Assembly: GCA_016718405.1 (NCBI GenBank)
Contig: JADKDJ010000033.1
Location: 124,001 to 188,000 of the forward strand
Direction of reading: 5' to 3'
Length of the DNA: 64,000 nt
From: Candidatus Rhodoferax odensensis
GTDB taxonomy: Bacteria; Pseudomonadota; Gammaproteobacteria; Burkholderiales; Burkholderiaceae_C
Positions within the stretch are counted from its first letter, which is position 1. Each line of letters begins with the position of its first letter. The translations under genes were made by a program, and so were the position numbers. Shown here piece by piece: positions 27,553-35,599 of the stretch. Below the pieces are notes generated by a model. The model had not been told where the DNA came from and did not search any database. It worked only from the letters and a program-made list of their open reading frames with translations.

Positions 27553-27882
27553 ATGACTCACACCGTCACCGAAGCCTGCATCAAGTGCAAGTACACCGAT
27601 TGCGTGGACGTTTGTCCCGTCGACTGCTTTCGCGAAGGCCCCAACTTCCTGACCATCGACCCCGACGAATGCATCGACTGCGCGGTGTGTATCCCTGAGT
27701 GCCCGGTCAACGCCATCTATGCCGAAGAGGATGTGCCCGCGGATCAGCAACACATGACCAAGCTCAACGCCGAGCTGGCCAAGCTGCCGACGTGGAAGAG
27801 CATCACCAAGCGCAAGCCAGCCTTGCCCGAAGCCGAAGAGTGGAAAGACGTGGTCGGCAAACTCAAACACCTGATTCGATAA
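27553..27882 (+). CDS. fdxA: 7Fe ferredoxin FdxA ([3Fe-4S][4Fe-4S])
   Basis: The 109-residue ferredoxin has the classic 7Fe spacing: C9, C17 and C50 for a [3Fe-4S] cluster, and C21, C40, C43 and C46 for a [4Fe-4S] cluster. The C-terminal half is the alpha-helical extension of this type. It carries low-potential electrons. It lies 104 bases after cysN and 64 bases before a ferredoxin-NADP reductase gene, so the pair may feed sulfite and APS reductases. Confidence 0.95.
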   Translation: MTHTVTEACIKCKYTDCVDVCPVDCFREGPNFLTIDPDECIDCAVCIPECPVNAIYAEEDVPADQQHMTKLNAELAKLPTWKSITKRKPALPEAEEWKDVVGKLKHLIR

Positions 27883-27946
27883 ACACCCCGAGCCAGCAGC
27901 GCCGCAACTCTGATGCAGCGCTTGCCTTAGACCTTCGCCGAAGCCC

Positions 27947-29047
27947 ATGGAACCACAACTGAACCAAGAAGTGATCAACACCGCACATGCCCACGAAGGG
28001 CCGATTGAAACCGACGCCGTTATCGTGGGCGCGGGCCCGGTAGGGCTCTTCCAGGTGTTCGAGCTGGGTCTGCTCGAAATCAAAGCGCACGTCATCGACT
28101 CGCTGGCCTACCCGGGCGGCCAGCCGGTTGAGCTGTACCCGGACAAGCCGATCTACGACATTCCGGCCATTCCGGTATGCACCGGCCAGGAGCTGACGGA
28201 CGCGCTGCTCAAGCAGATCGAGCCCTTCGGCGCCACATTTCACCTCGGCCAGGAAGTCACAACGGTGCAGCAGCAAGACGACGGCCGATTCTTCATCGAA
28301 ACCTCCAAGGGCACCCGGTTCCTCAGCAAGACCGTCTTCATTGCCGCTGGTGTTGGTGCGTTTCAGCCCCGAACGCTCAAGGTGGATGGTCTGGAGGCCT
28401 TCGAAGGCTCGCAACTGTTTTACCGCGTCAAGAACCCAGCCGACTTTGCTGGCAAGAATCTGGTGATTGTTGGTGGCGGCGACTCTGCGCTGGACTGGGC
28501 GCTGGACTTCGTCAAGGAAAGCCCACACAAAGCCGAGAGCGTGATCCTGATCCACCGCCGCGACGGCTTCAAGGCTGCCCCGGCCAACGTGGCCAAAATG
28601 AAGGAACTGTGCGACGCCTACGAGATGCAGTTCATCATCGGCCAGGTCACCGGCTATGACGAAAAGGACGGCAAGCTGACCAGCGCCAAGGTCACCGGCG
28701 CTGATGGCGTGACCCGTGTCGTGCCGCTCGACGTGCTGCTGGTTTTCTTTGGCCTGAGCCCGAAGCTCGGACCGATCGCCCAATGGGGCCTGGAGATCGA
28801 GCGCAAGCAACTCAAGGTGGACACCGAGAAGTTCTCCACCAACGTGCCGGGCATCTTCGCGGTGGGCGACATCAACACCTACCCCGGCAAAAAGAAACTC
28901 ATCCTGTCAGGTTTTCATGAGTGCGCGTTGGCCGCCTTTGGCGCCATGCCGATCATCTTTCCCGAGAAGAAAGTGTTTCTGCAGTACACCACCACCAGCC
29001 CCAAGCTGCACAAGGTGCTGGGTGTCGAGTCGCCGGTCTTCGACTGA
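27947..29047 (+). CDS. Ferredoxin-NADP+ reductase, thioredoxin-reductase-like type
   Basis: This 366-residue flavoprotein has the FAD dinucleotide fold VGAGPVGLFQVFELG near residue 27-41. The NADPH fold is VIVGGGDSALDWALDF, and the C-terminal FAD-contact motif is FAVGDINTYPGKKKL. It lacks the CxxC redox pair of true thioredoxin reductases, which marks it as the TrxR-like ferredoxin-NADP reductase. It moves electrons between NADPH and ferredoxin. It follows fdxA in the same direction, with a strong terminator after it. Confidence 0.92.
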   Translation: MEPQLNQEVINTAHAHEGPIETDAVIVGAGPVGLFQVFELGLLEIKAHVIDSLAYPGGQPVELYPDKPIYDIPAIPVCTGQELTDALLKQIEPFGATFHLGQEVTTVQQQDDGRFFIETSKGTRFLSKTVFIAAGVGAFQPRTLKVDGLEAFEGSQLFYRVKNPADFAGKNLVIVGGGDSALDWALDFVKESPHKAESVILIHRRDGFKAAPANVAKMKELCDAYEMQFIIGQVTGYDEKDGKLTSAKVTGADGVTRVVPLDVLLVFFGLSPKLGPIAQWGLEIERKQLKVDTEKFSTNVPGIFAVGDINTYPGKKKLILSGFHECALAAFGAMPIIFPEKKVFLQYTTTSPKLHKVLGVESPVFD

Positions 29048-29065
29048 GCGCAACGACGATTGCCA

Positions 29066-29090
29066 AAAAGCCCGCTGCCAGCGGGCTTTT
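29066..29090 (+). terminator. Rho-independent terminator after ferredoxin-NADP reductase
   Basis: AAAAGCCCGCT, loop GCC, AGCGGGCTTTT forms a near-perfect hairpin followed by T residues, closing the fdxA-reductase unit. It leads straight into the promoter of the riboswitch-controlled receptor gene. Confidence 0.9.
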
Positions 29091-29097
29091 GATCGCT

Positions 29098-29103
29098 TAC
29101 AAT
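29098..29103 (+). promoter_or_regulatory. candidate -10 element for the riboswitch transcript
   Basis: TACAAT lies about 35 bases before the TPP riboswitch. Its -35 region would fall inside the upstream terminator and is not well conserved. Confidence 0.4.
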
Positions 29104-29129
29104 TTCGTCCGTGCTCGCAAGAGCGCATT

Positions 29130-29212
29130 CGCTAGGGGTGTTGCCGCGCGAGCGGCGACTGAGAAAGTCCCTTTGAACCTGACTGAGGTAATCCTCGCGC
29201 AGGGAAGCATGA
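29130..29212 (+). ncRNA. TPP (thi-box) riboswitch
   Basis: The leader matches the conserved thi-box blocks in order: AGGGGTG, ACTGAGA, CCCTTTGAACCTGA, GAGGTAATCCTCGCG and CAGGGAAGCA. These make the thiamine-pyrophosphate-binding junction and its paired helices. The element lies about 100 bases before the start of the TonB-dependent receptor gene, leaving room for a translation- or transcription-controlling expression platform. It should lower receptor expression when thiamine pyrophosphate is plentiful. Confidence 0.93.
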
Positions 29213-29313
29213 CTTGATTCGGGTCGCGCTGGCTAAAGTACGCTTGGCCGGCCTCTCAAACGACCAGTAAGCGATCAGCCAGCCGACCTGCTATGACGTG
29301 ACAGGAATACGTT

Positions 29314-31464
29314 ATGGCAAAAACCAAGCCGAACTGGGCTATAGCCCCCATCCAGCAAGCTGTACTAGCTAGCATTTTCATAGCATCCGGGGTTCACGCC
29401 CAACAGGATGTCAGCCTCAAACCGGTCGTCATCACCGAGCAGCGCTGGCCCGCCACGGCGGACGTCAGCGGCTTTGGCGACGTGCCGCTGAAAGACCTGC
29501 CGTTATCGGCCACGGTCGTCGGGCAAAGCAAGTTGCTGGAGGTCGGCGCGCGTCGCCTGGCCGACATCGCGCAGTTTGATGCCTCCATCAGCGACGCCTA
29601 CAACTCACCCGGCTACTGGGACTTCCTGACGGTGCGCGGCTTTGTCATCGACAACCGCTTCAACTACCGGCGCGAGGGCCTGCCGATCAGCGCCGAAACC
29701 TCAATCCCATTGGAGAACAAGGAACGCATCGAAGTGCTCAAAGGCACCAGCGGCATCCAGGCCGGCACCAGCGCGCCGGGCGGCCTGGTCAACTATGTGG
29801 TGAAGCGCCCGACCAGTCAACCGTTGCGTGACGTGCGGTTGGAAGTGACCGGCAAGGGCTCGGTATTGGTCGCCGCCGATCTGGGGGGACGCCTGGGCGC
29901 TGACCAGGCCTTTGGCTACCGGCTCAACGCGGCCTACGAAGACCTCAAGCCCCATACTCGCAACCTCAACGGCCAGCGCAGCCTGCTGGCCCTGGCGACG
30001 GACTGGCGCATCAACCGCGACGCCACCCTGTCGGCCGAACTGGAGTGGAGCCGCAAGTCGCAGCCCAGCCAAGCGGGCTTTAGCCTGCTCGGCAATGTGT
30101 TGCCCGCGCCGGTCGACCCGAACCTGAACCTGAACAACCAGCCATGGTCGCAACCTTCCGAGTTCGATGCCCTCACCGGCAGCCTGCGCTTTGATCAATC
30201 GATCAACGCCAACTGGCGCTGGTCGGCGCAAATTGGCCAGCAAAAGCTCAAAACCAATGACCGGCTGGCCTACGCCTACGGTTGCAGCAGCGAAAGCGCG
30301 TGGGACCGCTACTGCGCCGATGGCAGCTTCGACATGTACGACTTCCGCAGCGAGAACGAGCACCGCACCCAACAAGCCGCCAGCCTCGACCTTAAGGGTA
30401 CGGTCCACACCGGCGGCTTGGTCCACAAGCTCCGCCTGGGCCTGCAGCACAGCCAGGTCAAGCAACGCTTTCAGATGCAGACCTACAACTGGGTCGGCGT
30501 GGGCAACGTGCAGGGTAGCGCCGTGCTGACGGCCGACCCGACTCTGAGCGACCAGAGCACCAACCGCGACGAGCGCTCGCTGGAACTGTCGCTGCAAGAC
30601 GCCATGCACTGGAACGATCGCTTCACCAGTTGGCTGGGTCTGCGCCACAGCCGCATCGCGCGCGACAGCATCCGCACCAATGGCTCACGCCCAACCGCCT
30701 ATGACGACAGCATCACCACACCCTGGCTGGCGGTGAGTTTTGCCATTTCGCCCAATGAGACGCTGTATGCCAGCGCCGGCCAGGGCGTGGAGTCGCAGGT
30801 GGTACCCAACAAGAGCTCGCAGTACAGCAATCCCGGCGCGGCCTTGCCGGCGCTGAAGTCCCGCCAATGGGAAGTGGGAGCCAAAGGCGCGCGCAACGGC
30901 CTGGGCTGGCAGGTGGCGCTGTTTGGCATCACGCGGCCCATGACCAATCTGGACGCGTGCTACCGACTCGGCACCTCTCCCTGCGAAGGGCAGTATGACG
31001 GCGAAGCCGTGCACCGTGGCCTGGAGACCAGCGTGCAATGGGAGCAAGGCGCCTGGCGCCTGGGCGGCAGCGCCACCTTCCTGGACGCCAAGCGCCAAGG
31101 CAGCCTGCTGGAACCCAGCAGCAACGGCAAGGAACCCACCAATGTGCCCAACTGGGTGCTGCGCGCCCAAGCCAACTGGCGCATCAGCTCAGTGCCCGGC
31201 CTCAGCCTGCACGGCCAGTTGACCCACGAAGGCCAGCGAGCGGTACTGGCTGATGGCAGCATCACTCTGCCCGCCTGGAGTCGCGTCGACGCCAGCCTGC
31301 GCTACGACATCAAGCTGGCCGGCACACCCACCACCTGGACCCTGGGCGCCGAAAACCTGTTTGACAAACGCTACTGGAAGGAATCCCCCTACCAGTACGG
31401 CCATGTCTACCTGTTCCCCGGCGCAGCGCGCACGTTGCGCCTGGCCATGCACGCCAGCTTCTAA
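29314..31464 (+). CDS. TonB-dependent outer-membrane receptor under TPP riboswitch control
   Basis: This 716-residue receptor has a signal peptide ending GVHAQ, a TonB-box-like KPVVITEQ, then a plug domain (ATVVGQSKLLEVG, ERIEVLKGTSGIQAGTSAPGG). A 22-strand-type beta-barrel ends in the terminal Phe of LAMHASF. By sequence it resembles siderophore receptors. The riboswitch upstream instead points to uptake of thiamine or a thiamine precursor across the outer membrane. No inner-membrane thiamine transporter is adjacent. Two Cys pairs in extracellular-loop regions (CSSESAWDRYC; CYRLGTSPC) could form disulfides. AGGAATA precedes ATG at 29314. Confidence 0.9.
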   Translation: MAKTKPNWAIAPIQQAVLASIFIASGVHAQQDVSLKPVVITEQRWPATADVSGFGDVPLKDLPLSATVVGQSKLLEVGARRLADIAQFDASISDAYNSPGYWDFLTVRGFVIDNRFNYRREGLPISAETSIPLENKERIEVLKGTSGIQAGTSAPGGLVNYVVKRPTSQPLRDVRLEVTGKGSVLVAADLGGRLGADQAFGYRLNAAYEDLKPHTRNLNGQRSLLALATDWRINRDATLSAELEWSRKSQPSQAGFSLLGNVLPAPVDPNLNLNNQPWSQPSEFDALTGSLRFDQSINANWRWSAQIGQQKLKTNDRLAYAYGCSSESAWDRYCADGSFDMYDFRSENEHRTQQAASLDLKGTVHTGGLVHKLRLGLQHSQVKQRFQMQTYNWVGVGNVQGSAVLTADPTLSDQSTNRDERSLELSLQDAMHWNDRFTSWLGLRHSRIARDSIRTNGSRPTAYDDSITTPWLAVSFAISPNETLYASAGQGVESQVVPNKSSQYSNPGAALPALKSRQWEVGAKGARNGLGWQVALFGITRPMTNLDACYRLGTSPCEGQYDGEAVHRGLETSVQWEQGAWRLGGSATFLDAKRQGSLLEPSSNGKEPTNVPNWVLRAQANWRISSVPGLSLHGQLTHEGQRAVLADGSITLPAWSRVDASLRYDIKLAGTPTTWTLGAENLFDKRYWKESPYQYGHVYLFPGAARTLRLAMHASF

Positions 31465-31505
31465 AAAAGGCCACCCTCAGGGGCGAGTAAGCGAAAAAAC
31501 CACGC

Positions 31506-31511
31506 TATAAT
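31506..31511 (+). promoter_or_regulatory. -10 element of the tRNA-Asn promoter
   Basis: A consensus TATAAT lies 12 bases before the mature tRNA 5' end. The -35 region is poor. Confidence 0.5.
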
Positions 31512-31523
31512 TTGAGGCTGCAT

Positions 31524-31599
31524 TCCTCGATAGCTCAGTTGGTAGAGCGCCGGACTGTTAATCCGTAGGTCCCTGGTTCGAGCCCAGGTCGAGGAGCCA
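31524..31599 (+). tRNA. tRNA-Asn (anticodon GTT)
   Basis: A full cloverleaf is visible: acceptor TCCTCGA/TCGAGGA, D-arm with AGCTCAGTTGGTAGAGC, anticodon loop CTGTTAA, T-arm CTGGTTCGAGCCCAG and an encoded CCA end. The anticodon GTT reads Asn codons. Confidence 0.97.
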
Positions 31600-31620
31600 A
31601 AATTCGCCGCGAGGCACCGA

Positions 31621-31653
31621 AAAACCCACCCTCGAAAGACGGTGGGTTTTTTT
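31621..31653 (+). terminator. Rho-independent terminator after tRNA-Asn
   Basis: AAAACCCACC pairs with GGTGGGTTTT around a short loop, followed by more T residues. Confidence 0.9.
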
Positions 31654-31721
31654 GTTGCTCAGGCCCTGCGCCCCCCTTGCTTGCCATTGGCGGCCAGCTC
31701 ACTTGACCCCAAAGGCCACTC

Positions 31722-32120
31722 ATGCACGATGACTCCACCACCACGACCCCACCGACACCGGCCCGGCAAGCCGCTGCCGCCCTGCGCGCCACCACCGTTG
31801 ACGGCAAGGCACAGAACGCAAAGCAGATTGCCGAGCTGACCGATGGCGCCGTGCAAATTCACATCGCCGAGCACATCCGTGGCATGGTGGCTGCGACCGT
31901 CGCGCATGCCTCAACCAACACAAGCGCATCCACCAAAGCGGACGCCGCGCACTGGCAGCACTGGGCACTGGGCACTGGGCGTAGCGGATGGCGTCGAACG
32001 GGGGGAGTCAGCGTTCGCCTGAACAGGGAAGCCAATGGCAGGATCGGCAGCCTGGGTCAGTTTGCAGTCGGCCCCAACATGTGGAATCCAAACTCGCTCG
32101 CCAGGTGCGGGCATTCTTAA
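31722..32120 (+). CDS. hypothetical protein, doubtful
   Basis: The 132-codon frame starts MHDDSTTTTPPTPARQAAAAL and shows no motif I recognise. The first 65 residues look like a plausible small helical protein (IAELTDGAVQIHIAEHIRGM). The remainder is low in information and includes a short DNA tandem of ctgggca units near 31960-31980. It converges on vapC and overlaps its stop by three bases. It may be a decayed gene. Otherwise the 31654-32116 interval holds nothing recognisable. Confidence 0.3.
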   Translation: MHDDSTTTTPPTPARQAAAALRATTVDGKAQNAKQIAELTDGAVQIHIAEHIRGMVAATVAHASTNTSASTKADAAHWQHWALGTGRSGWRRTGGVSVRLNREANGRIGSLGQFAVGPNMWNPNSLARCGHS

Positions 32121-32539
32121 AATGCCACCGGTTTCACCTTGCACCGCTTGGAATTCTTAGCCAGTACCGCATCCAAAGTTACCATGCCTGAGGCTTTGGC
32201 TTGCATGGCACAGGCAAGATGCAAGGCATCACCGGCCCGCAAGCCCGCAGTTACATCCATGGTCAGCATGGCAGCTTTGTGAAAGGTCATCGCCTCCACG
32301 GGCAGCAGCTGCAAATCATTGGCACACATACGCTCAAAGTTGACCCACGCCGCTTGTGCTTGCGGTTCGGTCAACTGACCCGTGCGCTGTTTGATACCCA
32401 AAGCACTTGCAAATTCAGTGACGCACCACGCGGCGGATGCCAATTCGTCGGCGCAGGCGCCGTACCACTTGACTGCGTCGGCTGTTTTGGCTTCGTTGGT
32501 GCACAGTGCCGCCAAGACGCTGGTATCGACGTACAACAT
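32117..32539 (-). CDS. vapC: PIN-domain toxin (VapC-like ribonuclease)
   Basis: The 140-residue protein begins MLYVDTSVLAALC, with the first PIN acidic residue at D5. It continues with CVTEFASALGIK (conserved Glu) and LRAGDALHLACAM, which supplies the C-terminal acidic residues. PIN-domain VapC toxins cut RNA using Mg2+ held by these acids. Its start overlaps the stop of the AbrB-type antitoxin gene in TGATG, the normal VapBC arrangement. Confidence 0.88.
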   Translation of the reverse strand: MLYVDTSVLAALCTNEAKTADAVKWYGACADELASAAWCVTEFASALGIKQRTGQLTEPQAQAAWVNFERMCANDLQLLPVEAMTFHKAAMLTMDVTAGLRAGDALHLACAMQAKASGMVTLDAVLAKNSKRCKVKPVAF

Positions 32540-32790
32540 CAGTAACGCGCCTCTTGTCGCAACTGCTCCATGACGGAAGTGCCCATGGGCAGCGTCCTGG
32601 CATCACGTGCCAATTCTTGCGCGAAGGCTTTGCGGCTCCACTTTGCTGGTGGTCTGAGATTCAACGCGCCATCAGCGCCCACCTGCGCCACCAGATGATC
32701 GCCGTCCTTGATGCCAATTTGGCGCACATAGTCTGCCGGAATGCGTACCGCAAGGCTGTTCCCCCACTTGGCGATTTGTAGATTCATCAT
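32539..32790 (-). CDS. vapB: AbrB/MazE-type antitoxin (VapB-like)
   Basis: This protein of about 83 residues carries an N-terminal SpoVT/AbrB swapped-hairpin DNA-binding domain: MNLQIAKWGNSLAVRIPADY followed by VRQIGIKDGDHLV. The C-terminal part should wrap the toxin. ATG at 32790, or the next ATG at 32787, is the likely start; the frame runs further upstream without similarity. It precedes vapC and probably represses its own promoter in the AT-rich segment 32790-32830. Confidence 0.88.
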   Translation of the reverse strand: MMNLQIAKWGNSLAVRIPADYVRQIGIKDGDHLVAQVGADGALNLRPPAKWSRKAFAQELARDARTLPMGTSVMEQLRQEARY

Positions 32791-33027
32791 GTTTGAAATT
32801 GATATACGTTGATGTAGATACATTCTAAGGCAATATGGAATCAAGCGATCGGACCTGGGGCGGCCAACCAGCCGACCCAATCAAACGCTGGCGGGACAGT
32901 TGGGGGCAAATAGCCACCGCGTTTGACCACACGACACATCTGGCCAAGACATCCGTGGATCCGTGACTCGGGCGCAGCTCAAGGAGCCACGACACACCCC
33001 AAGGAAAATGGAGACCCCGATCGCGAT

Positions 33028-33042
33028 GGGGGCTCATCCCCC
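33028..33042 (-). terminator. hairpin downstream of the SRAP gene
   Basis: GGGGG and CCCCC arms flank a 5-base loop close to the SRAP stop codon. There is no U tract on this strand, so terminator function is uncertain. Confidence 0.3.
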
Positions 33043-33046
33043 TCAA

Positions 33047-33694
33047 TCAATCCGTCGTCGCCACAAGCCTGTCCGCTGGGTACGCGACCAAAAAGCTCGC
33101 CAATTCTGAGTCGGCTGCGCTCAGCCACGCGTCGTACCCGCCGCTTGGCAAGATCACGACCATTCGCTTTTCATCGGCGGGCTTGTGAAACAGCCGCATC
33201 AGGGCATGGTGCTCCGCGTTGATGGTCAGCATGGTAAAGCTGTGCACCACCGCGCCATCGGGCGATTTCCAGCTCGACCACAGTCCCGCTATGCCCATGG
33301 GCTCGCCGTCGGCGCGGGCAATACGCGTCGCGACGGCTTTGCCACTGCGCCAGTCGGGCTCATAGAAGGCATCAGCAGCAACAATGCAACGCTGTGCGTG
33401 TTTCCACGCATCCCGAAAACTCGGTTTGCTCGCCACTGTTTCACTGCGGGCATTGAAGGTGTGGCGCGCGATCTTGAGGTCGGGTGCCCAGTGTGGAACC
33501 AAGCCAAATAGCCCAGTCATTGCCTGCCGTGGGGGCACCGCATCGTCGCCCGAGTCGGCTTCAAGCGGCCGGCGAATGAACGTTGCCGGGTATCCTGGCC
33601 ACACGTCATAGCGCCCGAGATCGTCCGGCGGAAACACGCCAAATGCCTTGAAGTATCGCTCGCGCTCCTTGATGGCCTGATAGTGGCTGCACAT
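33047..33694 (-). CDS. yedK: SOS-response-associated peptidase (SRAP/YedK/HMCES family)
   Basis: The 215-residue protein begins MCSHYQAI, with the invariant Cys2 that forms a thiazolidine DNA-protein crosslink at abasic sites once Met1 is removed. Other SRAP motifs are WGL-type LFGLVPHWAPD, FNARSETV, RCIVAADAFYEPDW and the C-terminal active-site region MLTINAEHHALMRLFHKP. ATG at 33694 is fixed by the need for Cys2. The frame is open further upstream but not conserved. Confidence 0.93.
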   Translation of the reverse strand: MCSHYQAIKERERYFKAFGVFPPDDLGRYDVWPGYPATFIRRPLEADSGDDAVPPRQAMTGLFGLVPHWAPDLKIARHTFNARSETVASKPSFRDAWKHAQRCIVAADAFYEPDWRSGKAVATRIARADGEPMGIAGLWSSWKSPDGAVVHSFTMLTINAEHHALMRLFHKPADEKRMVVILPSGGYDAWLSAADSELASFLVAYPADRLVATTD

Positions 33695-34000
33695 TGGCGT
33701 ATTGTGCCAAACAGCACAACCAGCACGGGGCAGGCACGAACGGTCGCCGCTTGCCAATCGGTCCCCAGCACCGCCCAGGCTGGCACGCGGCGGCTCGACT
33801 GTCGGATGGTTAGGTTCGGGGCGCTTCAGACATCTGCCCAACCGAAAGATCAAAACCGAAAACCTGTGATTTTTGCCGCGCATTGCGTGAAAAGTAGCGC
33901 CCCGTTTTCGGCGCCGATGGGGCACACTGGCACGAATGGCTGCAACAGTCTATGGATTGGTCTGTGGTTCGTTCCAACAAAGAGAGAAAGCGGGGACAGC

Positions 34001-34270
34001 ATGAGTGCTTACACGGTACCCGACGCGCTGGAAGCGCGTTACAAGGGAGACGGCATGGCGTTGGCGGCCACGCAGGACGGGCAACTGCTGGCGCTGACCT
34101 ACTTGAGCGACCTGCTGCCAGGCGTGGAACTGGTGGCGTGCGACGCAGCTGGACACATTGACGCGGCCATTTTGGACAACCCGCGCATTGCGCCGGCGGT
34201 GCGAGAGTTGAGCGCCCTGGGCAGCGTGCACTTGGGTGTGTGCTCGCGTTGGGAATTCGTCGAGCTTTGA
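34001..34270 (+). CDS. hypothetical small protein
   Basis: This 89-residue soluble protein starts MSAYTVPDALEARYKGDGMA and ends WEFVEL, with no domain I can name. ATG at 34001 has a CGGGGA-type ribosome site upstream, and the coding-like pattern continues to a strong terminator. The 306 bases between it and the SRAP gene contain no supportable gene. Confidence 0.5.
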   Translation: MSAYTVPDALEARYKGDGMALAATQDGQLLALTYLSDLLPGVELVACDAAGHIDAAILDNPRIAPAVRELSALGSVHLGVCSRWEFVEL

Positions 34271-34300
34271 TAACAGTGCCCGTGCTGGGCGCACCAAGAA

Positions 34301-34333
34301 AAAAAGCCCACCCGCGCTGCGCGTGGTGGGCTT
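34301..34333. terminator. Rho-independent terminator before tRNA-Val
   Basis: GCCCACC and GGTGGGC arms enclose a GC-rich loop, with a run of eight A residues on the left side. It looks strongest for leftward transcripts such as tRNA-Val, and may also serve the rightward small gene. Confidence 0.6.
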
Positions 34334-34341
34334 CTATCGTT

Positions 34342-34416
34342 TGGTGGGCGGTGGAGGCTTCGAACCTCCGACCCCAGCAGTGTGAATGCTGTGCTCTACC
34401 CCTGAGCTAACCGCCC
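34342..34416 (-). tRNA. tRNA-Val (anticodon CAC)
   Basis: Reverse-strand cloverleaf: acceptor GGGCGGT/ACCGCCC, D-arm GCTCAGGGGTAGAGC, anticodon loop TTCACAC, T-arm GGAGGTTCGAAGCCTCC and an encoded CCA. Anticodon CAC reads GTG. Confidence 0.97.
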
Positions 34417-34479
34417 TGAATGCGTTTCAGGAAAGCCTTGCATTATGCCACATTCGCGGGCCAAATTCTGTTGCAGGGC

Positions 34480-35181
34480 TCAGGCGGCGATACGCCAAAC
34501 CGTCTTGCCGCCGCTGGCTTTGTCGATCTGCACCAGCACCTCGTCGTGGGCCGCCACTTCCTGCTCATTCGCATGCAGTACCGGCAACTCAAAGCCCGAC
34601 AGGTCGATCTGTGGCGTGGCTGACTCGCCGTGTTGCGGGCCATGGGCGTCGATCAGCAGCGCGTCCTGGCCGCGTGTGAGGTTGATGTAAACATCCGCCA
34701 GCAACTCGGCATCCAGCAGGGCGCCGTGCAAGGTGCGACCGGAGTTGTCCACGCCAAGCCGGTCGCACAGCGCATCGAGCGAGTTACGTTTGCCGGGGAA
34801 CATTTCTTTGGCCATCACCAGGGTGTCAACCACCTTTGACACGTGATCCTTGAATGGCAGGCGGGCCACCAGTTCGAGTTCCTTGTTCAGGAAACCAAGG
34901 TCGAACGCCGCGTTGTGGATGATGACTTCAGCGCCCTGCACGTAGCGTAGCAACTCCTCAACGACTGCTTCGAACTTCGGTTTGTCCTTCAGGAACTCGG
35001 ACGTGATGCCGTGCACCTTGAGCGCCTCTTCGTGGCTGTCACGCCCCGGGTTTATATAGAAGTGCAGGTTGTTGCCGGTTAAGCGCCGATTGACCAGCTC
35101 GACGCAACCAATTTCGACGATGCGGTCACCATTGTCGGCCGACAGCCCGGTAGTCTCAGTGTCTAGAAATATCTGGCGCAT
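34480..35181 (-). CDS. dnaQ: DNA polymerase III epsilon (proofreading) subunit
   Basis: The 233-residue 3'-5' exonuclease is of the DEDDh type. FLDTETTGL (D7, E9) holds motif I, IIHNAAFDLGFLN motif II, and LHGALLDAELLADVY the catalytic His and Asp of motif III. A C-terminal segment ending VWRIAA should contact the alpha subunit. It lies 53 bases downstream of fdx on the same strand, at the end of the isc run. Confidence 0.95.
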   Translation of the reverse strand: MRQIFLDTETTGLSADNGDRIVEIGCVELVNRRLTGNNLHFYINPGRDSHEEALKVHGITSEFLKDKPKFEAVVEELLRYVQGAEVIIHNAAFDLGFLNKELELVARLPFKDHVSKVVDTLVMAKEMFPGKRNSLDALCDRLGVDNSGRTLHGALLDAELLADVYINLTRGQDALLIDAHGPQHGESATPQIDLSGFELPVLHANEQEVAAHDEVLVQIDKASGGKTVWRIAA

Positions 35182-35234
35182 GGGACGAGCTTAACGGGTT
35201 TTTCCAACGGGCCACCCCTGGGCAGTGTGGGGGC

Positions 35235-35573
35235 CTAATGGTTCTCTTTGGCGTGGTTGATCGAGTAGCGGGGTATCTCGACCGTGACGTCCTTCTGCGC
35301 CAGATACGCTTGGCAGCTCAGCCGTGAATTGGGCTCCAGGCCCCAGGCGCGGTCGAGCAGGTCTTCCTCGTTCTCATCGAGTTCGTTCAACGAGGCGAAG
35401 CCCTCGCGCACGATCACGTGGCAGGTGGTGCAGGCGCAGCTCATGTCGCAGGCGTGCTCGATGTTGATCTTGTTATCCAGCATGGCTTCGCAAATGGAAG
35501 TGCCGGCCGGCGCCGAAATTTCGGCGCCTTGCGGGCAGTATTCCGGATGCGGGAGGATCTTGATGATGGGCAT
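35235..35573 (-). CDS. fdx: ISC-type [2Fe-2S] ferredoxin
   Basis: The 112-residue plant/adrenodoxin-like ferredoxin has cluster cysteines in HACDMSCACTTCHV plus a distal cysteine in SRLSCQAYL. It donates electrons during Fe-S cluster assembly. It follows hscA by 26 bases and is the last isc gene. No iscX is seen before dnaQ. Confidence 0.95.
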   Translation of the reverse strand: MPIIKILPHPEYCPQGAEISAPAGTSICEAMLDNKINIEHACDMSCACTTCHVIVREGFASLNELDENEEDLLDRAWGLEPNSRLSCQAYLAQKDVTVEIPRYSINHAKENH

Positions 35574-35599
35574 GCGTGGCTCTCGCTATAGGGTCTGGT

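Noticed and set aside
27947..29047. Thioredoxin reductase
   Set aside because: The CxxC redox motif is absent, and the neighbour is a ferredoxin gene, fitting ferredoxin-NADP reductase.
33695..34000. LexA box upstream of the SRAP (SOS-associated) gene
   Set aside because: No CTGT-n8-ACAG-like sequence was found. The 306-base gap holds nothing else I can support.
31524..34416. Integrated element with attachment sites at tRNA-Asn
   Set aside because: No integrase gene and no second copy of the tRNA 3' end was found in the interval.
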